43,177 bases of DNA from the NCBI RefSeq assembly GCF_900659615.1, contig NZ_CAACUY010000062.1, positions 1-43,177 on the forward strand. The letters are read 5' to 3'. The stretch comes from Actinomadura fibrosa (lineage in GTDB: Bacteria > Actinomycetota > Actinomycetes > Streptosporangiales > Streptosporangiaceae). The position numbers and the translations under genes are program-made. The number at the start of each line of letters is the position of its first letter. The stretch's first letter is position 1. Positions 41,293 through 43,177 of the stretch are shown in pieces. Under the pieces are notes generated by a model. The model had not been told where the DNA came from. It did no database searches and worked only from the letters and a program-made list of their open reading frames with translations.

Positions 41293-42876
41293 ATGGCTGT
41301 CTACGGGATCGACCTCGGAACCACGTACTCGTGCATCGCCTCCATCGACGACGTGGGACGGCCCGCGGTCCTCCGCAACCTGGAGGGCACCGACACCACG
41401 CCGTCGGTGGTGTACTTCGAGAGCGGCGAGAACGTCGTGGTCGGCGCCACCGCCAAGGACACCGCCGTCCTGGACCCCGACAACGTCGTCAGCCTGATCA
41501 AGCGGGACATGGGCCGCGACGTCACCCGCCCGATCCACGGGATCGACTTCACCCCCGAGGAGCTGTCGGCGTTCATCCTGCTGAAGCTCGCCACCGACGC
41601 GCGCACCACGACCGGCGAGGAGACCCGGGACGTGGTCATCACCGTCCCGGCCTACTTCGGCGCCGCCGAGCGCGACGCGACGCGCAAGGCCGGCCGGATC
41701 GCGGGGCTGAACGTCATCGACATCGTGTCCGAGCCGATCGCCGCCGCGATCACCTACGGGGTGCTGAACCCGGAGACCGACCGCACGATCCTCGTCTACG
41801 ACCTCGGCGGCGGCACGTTCGACACGACGGTCATCGCGCTGCGCGGCGGCCACATCGAGGTCGTGTGCACCGACGGCGACCACGAGCTCGGCGGCGCCGA
41901 CTGGGACGCGCGGCTCGTCGAGCACCTGGCGGAGCGGTTCCGCGCCGAGCACCCGGACGCCGGCGACCCGCTCGACGACCGGCAGACCGAGCAGCAGCTC
42001 CGCCGCGACGCCGAGGACGCCAAGAAGGCCCTGACGACCCGCACCGCGCACACCGTCCGCGTCATGCACGGCGGGCGCGTCGCGGCGGTCGAGGTGACCC
42101 GGGAGAAGCTGGAGGAGCTGACCAAGGACCTCCTCGACCGCACCGTCGAGATCACCGGCCGGACCCTCGCGACCGCCGCCGACAAGGGCGTGCACGACTA
42201 CGACGACCTCGTCCTCGTCGGCGGGTCCACCAAGATGCCGGTGGTGGCGGCGCGGCTGGAGACGGAGGTCGGCCTCGCGCCGCGCCTCCAGGACCCCGAC
42301 CTCGCCGTCGCCAAGGGCGCGGCGCTGTACGCGTTCGAGGAGACGTACCGGCGGCTCGTCCGGGAGGGCGCGGCAGAGCGCGCCGAGGAGATGGCGAGCC
42401 GGGCGGGCCTGTCCGCCGAGCAGCGCAAGCAGATCGCCGGCCGGCAGATCAAGACGGTCGCCTCGCACGCGTTCGGCATCGTCGTGGTCGACCGCGAGAC
42501 CGGCGCCGAGACCGTCGCGCACCTCGTGCACGCCAACGACGACCTCCCCGCGGCGAAGACCGAGGACTTCTTCACCGTCTACGACGACCAGACGTCCGCC
42601 GACATCCGCGTCATGGAGCAGGCGGGCAGCGTCGAGTCGGCCGAGCTGATCGACAACACCGAGATCGCCACCGGGGAGATCCGCGTCCCGCCGGGCAAGA
42701 AGGCGGGCTGGCCGATCGGCGTGACGTTCGCGCTGGACGCGTCCGGCCTCCTCAACGTCACCGCGGTGGAGAAGGAGACCGGCGAGCGGCTGGAGCTGAA
42801 GGTCGACGTCGGCGGCATGTCCGAGGAGGAGGTCGAACGCTCCCGCAAGGCGCTCTCCCGGGTCCAGGTGAGCTGA
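41293..42876 (+). CDS. Hsp70-family protein without C-terminal lid
   Basis: A protein of 527 residues. The nucleotide-binding domain shows YGIDLGTTYSCIA, YDLGGGTFDTTVI and VLVGGSTKMPVV. The beta substrate-binding domain (about 400-510, FFTVYDDQTSADIRVME, GVTFALDASGLLNVTAVEKETG) follows. The protein then ends, about 100 residues short of DnaK, so the helical lid is absent. It is expected to bind and release unfolded clients in the cytoplasm, but with weaker trapping. The ATG at 41293 has AGAGG just upstream; an ATG 15 bases earlier lacks one. It forms an operon with the GrpE-like gene upstream and an unknown gene downstream, distinct from canonical dnaK-grpE-dnaJ. Confidence 0.92.
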   Translation: MAVYGIDLGTTYSCIASIDDVGRPAVLRNLEGTDTTPSVVYFESGENVVVGATAKDTAVLDPDNVVSLIKRDMGRDVTRPIHGIDFTPEELSAFILLKLATDARTTTGEETRDVVITVPAYFGAAERDATRKAGRIAGLNVIDIVSEPIAAAITYGVLNPETDRTILVYDLGGGTFDTTVIALRGGHIEVVCTDGDHELGGADWDARLVEHLAERFRAEHPDAGDPLDDRQTEQQLRRDAEDAKKALTTRTAHTVRVMHGGRVAAVEVTREKLEELTKDLLDRTVEITGRTLATAADKGVHDYDDLVLVGGSTKMPVVAARLETEVGLAPRLQDPDLAVAKGAALYAFEETYRRLVREGAAERAEEMASRAGLSAEQRKQIAGRQIKTVASHAFGIVVVDRETGAETVAHLVHANDDLPAAKTEDFFTVYDDQTSADIRVMEQAGSVESAELIDNTEIATGEIRVPPGKKAGWPIGVTFALDASGLLNVTAVEKETGERLELKVDVGGMSEEEVERSRKALSRVQVS

Positions 42877-42889
42877 GGCGGGCGCCTCC

Positions 42890-43161
42890 GTGCCGTTCGA
42901 CGAGGACTACCGGCGGGACGTGCTGGAGCCGGCGCGCGCCGCGGGCGACCAGCCGCCGGCGGACCTGCGGCTCCGGTACGCGCTGCCCGGCCCGGACGAG
43001 CTGACGGCGGAGGCCGTCGCGGCGCGGGTCCGGGAGGTCCGGCAGTGCTGGCGGCGGTCGCGCGGCCAGCTGAAGTACCGGCGGCTCATCGACCGGCTGG
43101 AGGCCGAGCACCGCGAGCTCGCGCCGCTGTTCGCCGCCGCCGAGCGCGGCGACCTGCGCCT
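42890..43161 (+). CDS. Conserved hypothetical protein downstream of Hsp70, 3' end missing
   Basis: Starts at GTG 42890, 13 bp after the Hsp70 stop, reading VPFDEDYRRDVLEPARAAG, then LRYALPGP, AARVREVRQCWRRSRGQLKYRRLIDRLEAEH. The arginine-rich helical region recalls proteins encoded next to lid-less Hsp70 genes in other actinomycetes, of unknown role. Genomic sequence ends at 43161 because the remaining bases are adapter, so only the first about 90 residues are present. Confidence 0.7.
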
Positions 43162-43177
43162 AGATCGGAAGAGCACA
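43162..43177. other. Illumina adapter remnant at contig end
   Basis: The last 16 bases, AGATCGGAAGAGCACA, equal the start of the standard Illumina TruSeq adapter. They are not genomic. They create a false minus-strand reading frame that begins MLFRS, a known artefact of this adapter. Confidence 0.97.

Noticed and set aside
42907..43176. Minus-strand frame starting MLFRS
   Set aside because: Its start is encoded by the adapter, and the rest is antisense to a plausible gene.
1..43177. tRNA, rRNA, CRISPR arrays, insertion sequences, attachment sites
   Set aside because: I saw no cloverleaf-like sequences, regular spaced repeats, transposase genes or terminal repeats. The only long repeat is the duplicated threonine A core.

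Overview
The window is a high-GC actinomycete contig end. GC-rich codons dominate, GTG and TTG starts are common, genes overlap at GTGA junctions, and it carries a streptogrisin-type protease, an F420-type PPOX protein and lid-less Hsp70/GrpE paralogues. A Streptosporangiales or Actinomadura-like host would fit, but I cannot place it further from sequence alone. The last 16 bases are Illumina adapter, so the right edge is a true assembly end.

Layout: (i) 1-957, the 3' part of a secreted serine protease, separated from the next block by a strong hairpin. (ii) 1043-28307, a nonribosomal peptide cluster. On the minus strand, in order of transcription, it has a lone adenylation-domain protein (24497-26020), a 488-bp gap, then three NRPS genes (14412-24008, 6661-14415, 2678-6664), MbtH, a GNAT acyltransferase and a type II thioesterase, nearly all translationally coupled. 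Divergent on the plus strand are sbnA-like and sbnB-like genes for L-2,3-diaminopropionate (Dap). (iii) 28319-43177, ordinary chromosomal genes: two Uma2 nucleases, a deaminase, acyl-CoA dehydrogenase, DUF2000/AraC pair, ADP-ribosylglycohydrolase, alpha/beta hydrolase, PPOX protein, enoyl-CoA hydratase, class II aldolase and PfkB kinase, acyl-CoA synthetase, ACT protein, and a GrpE-like/Hsp70/unknown operon.

The assembly line reads C-A-T, C-[no A core]-T, C-A-T-E / C-A-T, C-A-T-E / C-A-T-TE: six modules, with D residues expected at positions 3 and 5. Both E-containing modules carry a threonine code, so two D-allo-Thr are predicted. Module 2 is the notable part. Its adenylation core is missing, and only the last part of the A domain, including the A10 lysine, remains behind a Pro/Ala linker. 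The lone A protein carries A1-A9 but stops just before the point where the module-2 fragment begins. Together the two pieces make exactly one adenylation domain, split across two proteins inside its C-terminal subdomain. The binding-pocket code of the lone protein (acidic residues) and the neighbouring Dap genes suggest that it activates Dap for module 2. I know of no characterised natural precedent, and this is the main candidate for an undescribed system.

No transporter, pathway regulator, phosphopantetheinyl transferase, hydroxamate or catechol gene is seen. The first module has an intact condensation domain with no upstream carrier, so an N-acyl cap from elsewhere is likely. Several clear palindromes in the right half look like operators of TetR-type lipid or xenobiotic regulators that are not encoded in the window.
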